Of a stretch of DNA of 64,000 bases, positions 1 to 9,910 are shown one piece after another. The position numbers were made by a program, and so were the translations under genes. Positions within the stretch are counted from its first letter, which is position 1. Each line of letters begins with the position of its first letter. The notes below the pieces were generated by a model. The model did no database searches. It worked only from the letters and a program-made list of their open reading frames with translations, and was not told the DNA's origin. Origin of the DNA: Cyathus striatus (Eukaryota; Basidiomycota; Agaricomycetes; Agaricales; Nidulariaceae); the NCBI GenBank assembly GCA_025738555.1, contig JAOVFP010000012.1, positions 1,364,001-1,428,000 on the forward strand, given 5' to 3'.

Positions 1-387
1 GCATCATAAGATGTTTTACTGCAATCTGAGCAAGGTCTCTTTGCTCAAATATCCCTACGTAGATCTCAGTAAATAAATTAGTGTGCATCTCGATGATAGA
101 ATCATTTTGTGGAACAAGTTTGACTAAAGATGCTGGAATTTCACAGAGAAATGCACCGGCTGGTACATGAACAAATTGCGGCAGACCAAGGTGTGCTGTG
201 GAACCAAATATACCATGGAAATATCGACCTTGTTCAAATGTGTCCAATATCCCAATGCTTCAAAGGGGACTAAGATCCTTTCGTCCAGAGTGCCTTCGAC
301 TTCGATAGATACCTTTCTGTCAAGTATAGCTTGCCCAGATACAGTATTCAGCTCGCTCACATACCTCGCAGCAGGAACCGGCAACAT
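1..387 (-). pseudogene. Partial unknown gene fragment, frameshifted, running off the window start
   Basis: I do not recognise the family. An open frame starts at ATG 385-387 and reads MLPVPAARYVSELNTV and onward for about 55 residues in good coding style. Near position 226 the convincing frame changes: continuing one frame over gives GIFGSTAHLGLPQFVHVPAG and then an open stretch to the window edge. The switch falls at a run of three T on the coding strand; a fourth T would join the frames. It may therefore be a real one-base deletion or a base-calling error. No start-proximal signal peptide or domain is recognised. Confidence 0.35.
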
Positions 388-1528
388 TGTTATAGGTATC
401 CTATAGTATAGAGATATTCTACCTTACATGTCTACTAGTTTCACTCTGTAGTATACAAATACTACTACTTCACCAATCAGAACCTTCTCACTACTTCTAT
501 AATCCTATACTAGCCTGTAGAATAGCGTAGAACTACCTAGAGTACATTAGAACACTCTGGAACACTAGGATAACACGTATAAGTAGGACTACATAGGATA
601 CTCAAAATATTATCTTTTTACTTTCACACCCTTTACCTCAGTTCGAAGATTTGATACTTAGAATATAGTATTAAAGGTACTGCAGTAGCTACCTAAAATA
701 CTATTAACGTACTGAGTTTGCTCTATGTTAAACCACTCGTTTACCTTGAGACCGTCACTGACTCACTCTGGCACTCTCGGAGATAAGAACACTACTTATC
801 TCCATCAGTAAGCGCATACTAAGTCTTCAATCAAGTCTTGAGATCGACTCGTTTCCGACCACATCGACAACTCAACACCCCGTAACACAGGTATATTCCA
901 TACTCTATTTCATTACTGACTACGTATATTCATAGGAATACACCAATACTATAGCTGAGCTATAACAAACATGCTAAGAATCAAAATCGAGTGAGAGGCC
1001 GATTCCGATAAGAATTGTTCAGTGGGTGGTTTAAAGTGATATGAATTCGAAGCAGGAGGTAATGATACCCTCACAAGGTTTAGCAGAGAAATTGTCGTAG
1101 CAGGAACCAATGTAGCATTTGAAGAGTCAGATAGTGTGGTACATCGAATGAGCTCGTCTGACACAATATCTGGGACATTTTTATAGAGTTTCCCTGCTCC
1201 GATCCACTCTTTGAGTGTAACGTCGATGCTACACACACCTAACATAATCCTGTTGCAGATAGAGTGGTTAGAATGTTGTATAATAGGAGAGACAATGATC
1301 ACGAAAAACATTACCAGAATAGTAGAAAACACTTAATTTGAGAACTTGGTGAAGCAAAATTTTCATTCTAGCTACACTGGTTATATGCAAGAGCAAGACC
1401 AAATTCCAAAAGATAAGAGAACGCTGAAACATGTGCAAAAGGCGGTGAATAGTTGAAAAACCCCACTGAGAGATAGGGTTGAAAGAGAAATATATCATTA
1501 GAGCTATGTAGTTTCAAGACTATTCGAG
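388..1528. other. AT-rich gene-poor stretch with one weak membrane-like frame
   Basis: Most of this stretch is low-complexity ACTACT/TAGTA-rich DNA without convincing coding signal. On the minus strand 949-1332 there is a 127-codon open frame. It begins with a hydrophobic segment (about 18 residues), followed by a mixed segment containing KEWIGAGKLYKNVPDIVSDE. It could be the tail of a multi-pass membrane protein with exons upstream, but I cannot name the family and see no supporting partner exon. Nothing else is supported. Confidence 0.3.
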
Positions 1529-1878
1529 TTAGGCTTGAGGCAATGTTGATGAAACAAGTTTCTCCATTGTAGTTGGTGATGAGAGGCTGTGGGGATAGAG
1601 GGAGTGGTCAACAAATTGGAGTAGATTGATGCAAATACATATTAAAAAATGTGAATATGCGCAAATGTCAGTGGTTTTGGCTGCCACCCTGAGTCTTGGA
1701 TTACGATGAGCACAGTGAATTTGCATTGGATGCCCGGTGCTGGTGAATGTTGAACCAGGGAACATGGAGACTTGGGAGTGATGCTGTGCTGTAACAGGGG
1801 GACATGTATCTAACCTGCCAGGCATGATGTGACTACTAGGGGGATGGCAAATCCAACCTCATGGGAAAAAAAAAGTTC

Positions 1879-2715
1879 TCAGTAGGGGGACACCTGCCAA
1901 ACTGTATCCAACCTTTCAGGATTTTCTAGCTGTTTATAGGAGGACCTGTATCTAAGCTTAGGTGGCATTATCCAGGGTCCTACCTGAGGGAAGTTAGCAG
2001 CTAATTGATCTTTGACAGTGGTAACGATTGTCTGTGAAAGGGCAGGGACAAAGTTCTCGTGCGCATTGAGATCGGATTTCTTTGATGTGATGGGTGCCGG
2101 AGGTGAAGGAACAATTGGTTGGGTACCAAGTGGAGCAAATAAAAACGACGAGGCTGGTGAAGAAAGCAGACGAGCGGCTGCATCTACCACAGTTTGAATA
2201 GGAAAAGGGTCATGTGGGTGATGCATCGGATCGGTTAATTGAAGATAACCCTGAAGGCGTAAGCGAAATGAAATGTCGAAGCCACATGTGTAGGTTTTTG
2301 CAGCTTCATGTTCTGAAATGCGACCATGTTTCTTGAGATAATTGCTGATCCTAAGGAACTTGCGATGATATTCCCCTAAACGTAGACAGTTATCCATCCG
2401 TATGAGAGCCTGTTTATCAACGAAATTTTCTAACTGAGCTTCGGAGTACAATCGTTCTATTTTTGATTCAGATCCAGGGTAGAACTTCAATAATTCGGCT
2501 TTAAAATCTGTCCAAGATGTGCCTTTGCAAGATTCAAGATCTTCCCAGAGCTCTGCATCGCTAATGGGAGCATAGTAAATAGCCCACTTAATAAAATCAG
2601 TGTCGAGATTGAGTCCAGAGTTGATACATGTAGCTTGAACATCCAATAGAAATCATTGAAGTGTATGCGGATCTTCATTGTACATTGGTGCTGAATGGTG
2701 GTGACGACCTGGCAT
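1879..2715 (-). pseudogene. Retrotransposon gag relic (copy 1)
   Basis: This frame resembles the gag domain of Ty3/gypsy-type LTR retrotransposons of mushrooms. It contains the motifs DFIKWAIYYAPISDAELWED, LGEYHRKF, LKKHGRISEHE and PHDPFPIQTVVDAAARLLSS. The natural start appears to be ATG 2713-2715. Codon 21 is TGA at 2653-2655 where CGA is expected, so the frame is broken by a typical CpG transition. No zinc knuckle, protease or polymerase follows. A second, more decayed copy on the opposite strand begins near 55,060 and aligns over the whole length, which makes the family assignment self-supporting. The family call is from recognition; no search was run. Confidence 0.75.
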
Positions 2716-3612
2716 GTGAACGCGAACCAGTGGTATGATGGGCAATGACATTTTGCAAAATCGATATAGTGTCTTGACGAAGTTGGTGGTGTGCCAAAGA
2801 GAAAGTAAACAAGGTAAAGTCAAAGGGGTAGATGATTAAATGAATATAGATTGCTGGTAATGATGGAATTGATGCAGTGAAATGGCGGGAACTTCTAATA
2901 TGAAACCATGCTTGATAGATAACGTCGATTTCATATCATGTGGTAACGGTAACGGTGGTTCGACGCTTGACAAGTTGGTGACAGGGGGAAAAATCAGGGG
3001 GGTTGAAAGTATAACACGATGAGATAGATATCATCCATGAAGCAATGGGAACGAGTTCAAGATACCAGGTCTAGGGTGGCAGCCTCGTGGTGATGGTGCC
3101 TACAGGTTTGTGCAAAGGAAGACGAGCCTTGAAATAACAATCCTATGAAAGTATGCGTGAATAACAAACAAAATAAGACACCTTAGAAGCCCCTCACGGT
3201 GGGCTCCACTTTGTGGAGGAGGATATTTGCTTGGCGGTATCCTCTCGACAACGAAATATGCGAGTGGGTGGCACAACCGTCTGACCCTTCAGATCCAGTG
3301 AGCACACATGAGAGAAAGTGGGGGGAATGCGAAGTTGCTATTCTCAAGGTGTGCATATGACAGATATACAAATATGGAAATGAATGATGTAAGTATTAGT
3401 AATCGAAAATGCGGATGCAGTGAGGTATGGAGATGAAAAACGAGTGAAACCGCATTTTACCATGCAGGCAGAATGCATGCTCTACATCTCTCTCTTTCCC
3501 AACCTTAGAACTGATATGCCGGCTTTAAAAATATACTTATTTTTCGATTATTAATTCATTCATTCAGGCTTTTATATTATATTTGAATAAGTGCAAGGAA
3601 CCAACCCTCGAG
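2716..3612. other. No gene recognised
   Basis: About 0.9 kb upstream of the gag relic. It may include remnants of the element's 5' region, but I see no LTR boundary, target duplication or coding frame that I can defend. Confidence 0.3.
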
Positions 3613-3724
3613 TACAAGAGCTGGAGTGAGTCCCGGACTGCCAGCTATAGTATTTTAAAACAAAATACCTTACTAAGGGACAAGTACAAGGGCTGGGGTT
3701 GAGGCCCATGCCGCCAGCCAAAGT
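3613..3724. repeat. Imperfect tandem pair, about 72-bp period
   Basis: Two adjacent copies of a GTACAAG(A/G)GCTGG(A/G)GT core followed by a CCGCCAGC-like segment start near 3613 and 3685. They differ by several substitutions. No coding role is evident. Confidence 0.6.
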
Positions 3725-4271
3725 GTCTTATTGATACAAACCAAGGGTATTAAAGAATATATCATATGGCTTCAGTCCCTTGCATTTATTTTAATATATT
3801 GCACTACTTCTTTTACAATTATTACTATTCTATAATGAAGCCAATGTACCACTCTCATACGCCTTGAATGGTGTTCCAACGCGAAGTCAAATACATCACA
3901 TGCTGCTGTATGTCACTCCGAAGAAATTCCTAATTACAGTACACAACCCGGGAAGTGCTCTGTTCCAAAGTCTTACTAAAATGAGCCTTGTACTACCGGT
4001 ATCAGAATCCGAATGGTTGCACGGTTTACATGTGCAAAACCATATGGGACGTTGTGCGCAAAACCGCCAAGTCTGGTATCTATGCCATCACACGCTATTG
4101 ATGCACACATCAGAATGGGCTGTTAAAACCGAAATTCCTTGTAACCGATGTCGTTCAAGGTAATAGATACCTTAGGTGTTCGGCAGGAAGTGACTTTATT
4201 CGTACCTAGCACCTGGGGGTCGAGGGATACTGATCGTATGTATTCCTGCAAACTCCTATGATATGGGATGT

Positions 4272-4473
4272 ACAGTAAAGACTGTAAATGGGCAATGAAC
4301 TGTGGGGCTTTGCTAGGTTTGCTTAGAACTTGGCCCGTGACTGGTGTGGTACAGCGAAGGCTGTAAATAAGAGATGAACTGTGGGAGTTTCTAGAGTATA
4401 CGGCTAAAGCTGTATATGGTAACAACAACTGCTAGAAACACTAGGAAAGCTTGTATGTACAGCGAAGGCTGTA
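4272..4473. repeat. Four copies of a short hairpin motif
   Basis: A small self-complementary motif of the form TACAGCGAAGGCTGTA recurs with minor changes near 4272, 4351, 4397 and 4458. The last copies are followed by ATATA. Each can form a 5-bp stem with a 6-base loop. Around them the phrase GATGAACTGTGGG repeats. The function is unknown; it may be a degenerate minisatellite or part of an unrecognised element. Confidence 0.55.
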
Positions 4474-4594
4474 TATAAAGATTGGTGCTGTGGTGAAGGT
4501 CAAAACGAAGTTGAGGGCCTTGGTTGTTTCTGACTGTAGCTTGGTGGCTGCAGCGCATAAACTAATATGTGCTGTTACTGAATAGATATGATAA

Positions 4595-4660
4595 AAGTGA
4601 CGTTGAGATTCGATACGTTGAGTTGAGCTGCGTTACGTTGAGTTGAGTTGAGTTACTTTG
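4595..4660. repeat. GTTGAGTTGAG / ACGTTGAG minisatellite
   Basis: About 65 bp built from repeated (AC)GTTGAGTTGAG units, visible by eye. It is non-coding. Confidence 0.6.
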
Positions 4661-4785
4661 ATATTACTGTGAATTTATTTATACGGTGAGTTGCTCTGCG
4701 TCGTTTACGTTAATAATAGAACTGAAGAAAAGCACAATAGATTCTGTATCTAATGTGTAAGAATAACTACTGGGGATGGACTGGT

Positions 4786-4890
4786 GAGTAAGATCCTAGC
4801 TAGTGACAGGCTATTTGGTAATGGATAAAACTCTGGTGAGTAGAATCCTAGCTGTCAAGCTGTGGTAAAATGGATAAAACTACTGTCTAA
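4786..4890. repeat. Direct repeat pair, CTGGTGAGTA...ATGGATAAAACT
   Basis: Two copies of a unit of about 50 bp lie next to each other, sharing CTGGTGAGTA, ATCCTAGCT and ATGGATAAAACT. The start of the unit resembles a splice donor (GTGAGT), but there is no exon context. Confidence 0.55.
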
Positions 4891-5004
4891 GGCTCAATTC
4901 CTCTCTCCTTTTATGCTCTTTTCCTCCTACTGCTGACTAATCCTATCCAAAACCAATCCTGCATTGTCCTTCAAATTTGGTAATGGTGGATCCATTGTCT
5001 TGAG

Positions 5005-5460
5005 GTGGAGGCTGCGCAGAACAATGGTGTTCAAGGAGATGAGTCAGGTCTTGAACAATGGTGACAGAAATAGTATCACATTGTTCTGGTGATGAACAAT
5101 GGAATTCTATTTATAGATCCCAGCAAACAATGGGCATGAAGACAATGGGTGAATAGGAGGACATTGTTCTGCACAATGGGTGCAAAAGAACAATGGAGTC
5201 CTATTATTAGAAACAATGGCATAACCTTGGTAAGCGAATGCATAGGCATTGTTCTGAACAATGGGTGTGAGGAACAATGGGGTTCTATTATTGGAAACAA
5301 TGGCATGTCCTTGGTAATCGAATGCATAGGCATTGTTCTTGAACAATGGGTGTGAAGAACAATGGTGTCCTATTATTAGAAACAATGGCATGTCCTTGGT
5401 AATCGAATGCATAGGCATTGTTCTTGAACAATGGGTGTGAAGAACAATGGTGTCCTATTT
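5005..5460. repeat. ACAATGG-rich tandem array with 84-85 bp units
   Basis: Units beginning GAACAATGG start at 5188, 5272, 5357 and 5442, so the period is 84-85 bp; the last unit is partial. Each unit holds several AACAATGG or CATTGTTC words in both orientations, including the inverted pair GCATTGTTCTTGAACAATG. The stretch from 4960 to 5190 carries more ACAATGG/CCATTGT words outside the clean array. No coding potential is supported. The word matches the core consensus bound by HMG-box (SOX/MAT-type) proteins, but nothing here proves binding. Confidence 0.75.
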
Positions 5461-6432
5461 TTAATGGTATCGATTATTGGTCACCAAGAAGTTGGGTATT
5501 GGCTTGTGTTTTCCATATGTTTGTTTCTTGAGAAGCAGTGCCTCATGAGAATTATTTGGTAGTGTATTTGGAAAGATCCGGATGATGTGGATTCCGGACA
5601 TCGGGCCATATAGCCATATGTGTGTGTTTATGACTAATCAAGTTTCACCCATGACACCGAGTGCATACTGGCACGAGCGTGTGTCCTAGCACATGTACTG
5701 AATTAGTACCAATGCCACAGCATTGGAGGCACCTCTGAAATGAGGTGCATCCATATGGAGTGTTCTCCACACCTCAGTGAGACTTATGGATAGTCTTAGA
5801 AGTAGCGCACGCAATCTATTTACATATGTGATATACTATTTACCATTACAAATAAAGTAGATAGAATTTTAGTATATTGCTAAAAAGATAGTAGAATAGG
5901 AAAAGCAAGTACTGCACGAGCTGTCTTCCATTCTCAGAGTAGAGTAATGTTCTGGAATTAGTATTTGAAGTTCTTGAACAGTATTTGAAGTACTGAGTAC
6001 TATTAGTTCGAATTGAATATTAACTCTCCGAGTTTTTGACTAGAATTGCAATTGAAGTCTCATACCCCAGTCTCTGACTGTAACTCGCAATCGTTAAACT
6101 TGTCCTATTTTAAACACTGAAAACCTACACACCCTTCATACTAAATATAGCTAACTTAAAATACATATTTCTCATTAGCGGTGCTACTGCTAACAAATTA
6201 AAGTAAACTAAAGTTAGACGTATCAGAACCTTAACATTGGATGGATGTGCCAATGGCTCGCATTCCTTTGAATAGAATCCTTCAACCACCCTTTTCCCTC
6301 TTCAATACTATTCTATGCTGCAGGTGAGAACTTTAAGGCTACTATATTGATATGTCCTGCAACACTGTTCTGTAGCCTGTAGATGGGACTCATCAATATT
6401 CAACAATGCTAAACTGTGCATATTAGGATACG
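5461..6432. other. No gene recognised
   Basis: AT-rich sequence of nearly 1 kb between the ACAATGG array and a purine-rich tract. I see no coding frame, RNA gene or terminal repeat that I can support. Confidence 0.3.
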
Positions 6433-6880
6433 GAAATGGAGGAGGGAGGAGGAAGAGGCTGGATGAGGAAATTCTGATACCGTTATTGCCAATGGGTTAG
6501 GTGTCGTCGGTGCTGTGATGAAGGGAGGAGGGATGGGGGAGGAAGAGGCTGGAAGGTGTGGTGTCGAGATCATTATCATGTGTAATCATTGTGATGAGTC
6601 ATTGTGGTGATGAAGGTAGGAGGGAGAGAGGAGGAAGAGGGTGGATGAAGTGGTGTACACAGTGTGCTTGATAGCAGAGGATGTGCTGTCATGTAACATA
6701 GGGGAAGGGAGGACAAGGTCGTCGGCGTGAAATAGGGGAGAAGGAGGGAGAAAGGAATATTGTGTACAACACAAGCTGATGTGAAAGGTTGGTAGTGGGG
6801 CGAGGAGGTGGTGGGCATGGGGGAAACAGGGAAAAAGGAGAAGGGAGGTTGTGGTGGTTTTTGGAGAAAAGACAGGCCAA
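6433..6880. repeat. Purine-rich (GGAGGAGGGAGGAAGAGG) degenerate repeats
   Basis: The plus strand is strongly GA-biased and repeats GGAGGGAGGAAGAGGCTGGA-like phrases near 6440, 6530 and 6620, separated by GTGATGAG/ATCATTGTG text. Read on the minus strand it is a polypyrimidine tract of the same flavour as those at 15.3-18.6 kb and in the long intron at 33.5 kb. Confidence 0.6.
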
Positions 6881-6934
6881 AGGTGTCAACATTACCACTG
6901 CGAAGACGAAGGACTAGATGAAGGGTTGACTCTT

Positions 6935-7393
6935 TTAATCTGAAAGGGTGCAGCTATCCTCGAGCTGCTTCTCTGTAAAGATGAGACGCTGCTGGTCGGG
7001 AGGAATACCTTCCTTATCTTGAATCTTGGCTTTGACATTAATAATAGTATCAGAAGATTCAACCTCCAACATAATTGTTTTTCCAGTCAATGTTTTGATA
7101 AAAATCTGCATGCCTCCACAGAAATGGAGGACAAGGTGGAGGGAAGATTCTTTTTGTATGTTGTAATCAGAAAGGGTGTGACCGTCTTCAAGTTGTTTAC
7201 CAGCAAAAACGAGACATTACTAGTCAGGCATAACACTGGCATATTTGATTAATAATTCTTTCAATGTAACTTGCCTCACAGCAACCACTCAACACGTACC
7301 CTTCCTTATCTTGGATATTAGCTCTGATGTCTTCAATAGTCTCAGAGGGCTTGACATTGAGAGTGGTGATCTTGTCTTTATAATGATTTGCAA
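6935..7393 (-). pseudogene. Decayed polyubiquitin (two units, one intron)
   Basis: Ubiquitin is unmistakable. The 3' unit reads [39 protein letters not shown] and [11 protein letters not shown], then stops at 6935-6937 after LSD, about 17 codons before a normal unit end. The 5' unit gives NVKPSETIEDIRANIQDKEG. An apparent intron (GTACGT...GCCAG) follows, and then FAGKQLEDG. At the expected PDQQRL it reads Pro-Asp-TAG-TAA-Cys-Leu: both CAG and CAA became stops and CGT became TGT. The inter-unit LRLRGG appears as LHFCGG. The first unit also lacks part of the KTLTGKT segment. It cannot make ubiquitin. Whether it derives from the cell's polyubiquitin gene or from a captured copy is not shown. Confidence 0.85.
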
Positions 7394-8987
7394 ACTAGGA
7401 TGGCTATCAACTGTAGTTAGTATAAATAATAAACTTGAATGCCTTTCAGAACAACACACATATCTGTAAAATGAAGAGCAAAAGTAAGCTCTTTGATGAA
7501 CGAAAGTAACAAACCAGAAAGTTCAATGGTAGAATAGGTTCTTCAAGCATGTACTTATCAGATTGGAGGAAGGGAATGTAGGCATTGAAAAGTGGATCTT
7601 TTGCACAAGTAAATAGGTTCACTGCATTGGTTGAATGAGGTGAGCGAAGGTACAGTCATCCACTGCTGATTGTTACAATACATTAAAAAATTACATACCA
7701 CATCATGATATGCCATTCTTATGCAAACAAAAGTATTCTAAATTGTACTTAGATATGTCATTTATGTATTACAAGCATTTTTACAAAGAGAGGTTAAGAT
7801 GTTCATTTGTTACGTGAAATTTCCCAGACCTTGTCCTATTTTTGACATTATGGGAAGATGTTACATGGCAGTGTCCCGGCTAGGTCACGCCATGTGTGAG
7901 ATTCCCCTAATTCCAATACATCACTATCTCCGTCGCCAATATCATTCCACTCGACAGCTAAGTGTCATAGGACACAATTTAATCAGTTTTCTGGTTTTGA
8001 AAGTCACTTCAGATTTTGCAGAGACTACGACGCAGCACCCTTTTGGCATCTTTGACTCCAATTGGTAAGCAATCAGAGCATGTGACATGAGATCATCCTT
8101 CTCGTGGTGAAAGATAATCTCTTTATCTTGTTCAGATCTGGCATATTCAGTCATGGTAGATTAATAGTCGCAACTGCAGGTGTGCAGAGGAGATAGAAAG
8201 TAAGGCACAAGACCAAAAATGCGACCTGCACACCATTTATAAAGGTCTGATCCATTGCAATGCCCTTTTCATGTGCTTTGGGTTTGCATTGCCAAGGCAT
8301 TTTAGCAGGATCAGCTTCATGAAATGTGAAGCTGGTTACATTTAACTTATGTACACATGTTATGAGTAAAATAAGTCCATAATGCACTTACAATGTGAAC
8401 TTTGCATGTCTATATAGCCTCAACAAAATTTCACCCTCCTTTGTGATCTTGAAATTTGTGAAATTGTTTTATGTACCATGCGTTAACACAATAATATTTC
8501 TCTCAAATTAATACATGCATATACAGAACACTACTATGAGATGAAGTTGCAAAAAGAATTAAGTGTGTAGCTAGCGTGGTTAAGGCGGGAGGTCGATTTA
8601 AGGCCCTGTTTGTAACAGGTTGTGATGATGTAACAACTAGGGGTGGATGACTGTATACTCTTGATGTGGAAAAGGTAGATGAGAGTTTGATGAGTGTTGG
8701 TAAAGTCTCAGTGGACAACATTGATGAGGCTAAAATATGAGAGTGAGACTGTAAAAAGGAACATCTACGATCATTGATCAGTGCACAGAAAATTAAATTG
8801 AGGGGTTGTGAACAATAGGCACATCACACAAGTCACAACAATTCAGAACGAGCATCAGCCAATCAGATTGAGATCTTATCCAAGATCCTCAAATTACCAT
8901 ATCCGGTGGCCCAAACGTCCCTAATACCCAACTACCTTAAAAGGTAGTGGGAATAACTAACAATATTACAGGTACAGCGACAAGTCC
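7394..8987. other. Possible minus-strand exon scraps, unrecognised
   Basis: Three minus-strand stretches have exon-like composition. One near 7640-7515 reads DPLFNAYIPFLQSDKYMLEE and ends at a GT donor. One at 8154-7970 starts MTEYARSEQDKEIIFHHEKD. One at 8390-8154 ends in a hydrophobic run, QVAFLVLCLTFYLLCTPAVA. They lie upstream of the ubiquitin pseudogene on its strand and could be parts of one decayed gene, but I cannot chain them with certainty and do not recognise a domain. The interval 8400-8960 shows nothing. Confidence 0.25.
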
Positions 8988-9215
8988 ATGAATGACTTTT
9001 TTACTGCTCAAACTACTGGAAAGGACACCGAACCTGCACTGGGTGTTTGTTCGACACCCCGCTGGGAACATGATTCTGGGATTGGATCTCAAACACCCGC
9101 TTGGGATCCAAGCTCAAGGACCCCCCAGGTTGCTTCAGCGTCCTCTGACGCATCCGCTGAATTATTTGCTTTCGCTCACTGCAGTTCATTTCTCACCCAA
9201 TTATATCACTCATAA
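8988..9215 (+). pseudogene. Fragment with Spt5-CTR-like TPAWDPSSRTP motif
   Basis: A 75-codon frame from ATG 8988 contains STPRWEHDSG and SQTPAWDPSSRTP. This resembles the TPxW/SRTP-rich C-terminal repeats of the transcription elongation factor Spt5 and of Spt5-like proteins common in mushroom genomes. No NGN or KOW domain is visible nearby. The upstream base context (TTACAG before 8971) looks like a splice acceptor, so it may be the last exon of a lost gene. This is a weak call on one motif. Confidence 0.35.
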
Positions 9216-9908
9216 CTAAAATATGTGTAGCTCCAGAGAATACAATATCGTCGTTCCCCCTGCAACCCTCTGCAACTCTCCCTGCCTCAATGCGAATGGC
9301 TGTCGTTGGTGAAGGCTCTGCTCGACAACCAACTGCATTTGATGGTGCATAGGCGTAGTATCATTACTCTTGCATGAAATATTGATTTATTGCATTATAT
9401 GCAGAACATTGGATAAAGCGTATGATTGATGCCGATGGCGCCGTCTTCAAAGGGAAATTATTAAAAGTGGTAATTTCGGGTATGCAACCAACTGATGCAA
9501 ACTCTGGTTTCGAAAACAGATGCCTGGAAAATGCGGAATGTCACTTCGAAGGGTTAGTGAGACAAAAAATGTTTCCGCGTGCGTGTAATTGGTGAGGAGG
9601 TCATTCATGAAATACCGCCAGAGTTCGTGAAGCCAGGTCATCCGACTAGAATGCCTCAACGCGTGATTGTCTTTAACCCAGCTAACTTCCATGAGTTCAG
9701 AAATACGTACCAGGTATACATGGTTAACGGGGATGTAACCACAGTGATGCCATATAAGGGGGCGTACAAAGATAGAAAGAAATGTGATATACCAACTAAG
9801 GATCTGTGTATATACTTCAGATGAAATTCTTGGGCTTGTATACCATACAATTTTGCTAGCCACGTAATATTCCAAGTATATACGCATTTATTACTTTTCA
9901 CATTGTAT
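9216..9908. other. Gene-poor; one possible plus-strand exon
   Basis: The stretch 9561-9714 on the plus strand encodes EEVIHEIPPEFVKPGHPTRM and then NPANFHEFRNTYQ before a GTATAC donor-like sequence. It looks like a genuine exon by composition but has no recognised family or neighbours. The rest of the interval is unexplained. Confidence 0.25.
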
Positions 9909-9910
9909 TA

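Noticed and set aside
3183..3371. Short minus-strand frame with possible tRNA-like stems
   Set aside because: I looked for a tRNA acceptor/T-loop pattern (GGTTCGAATCC-like) here and elsewhere and found none.
4272..5460. CRISPR-like array
   Set aside because: The hairpin motifs and 85-bp units are contiguous or irregular repeats without unique spacers of constant size, and the organism is eukaryotic.
9447..9901. Minus-strand frames beside the pogo left end
   Set aside because: They look like the antisense of a more plausible plus-strand exon and contain no recognised domain.
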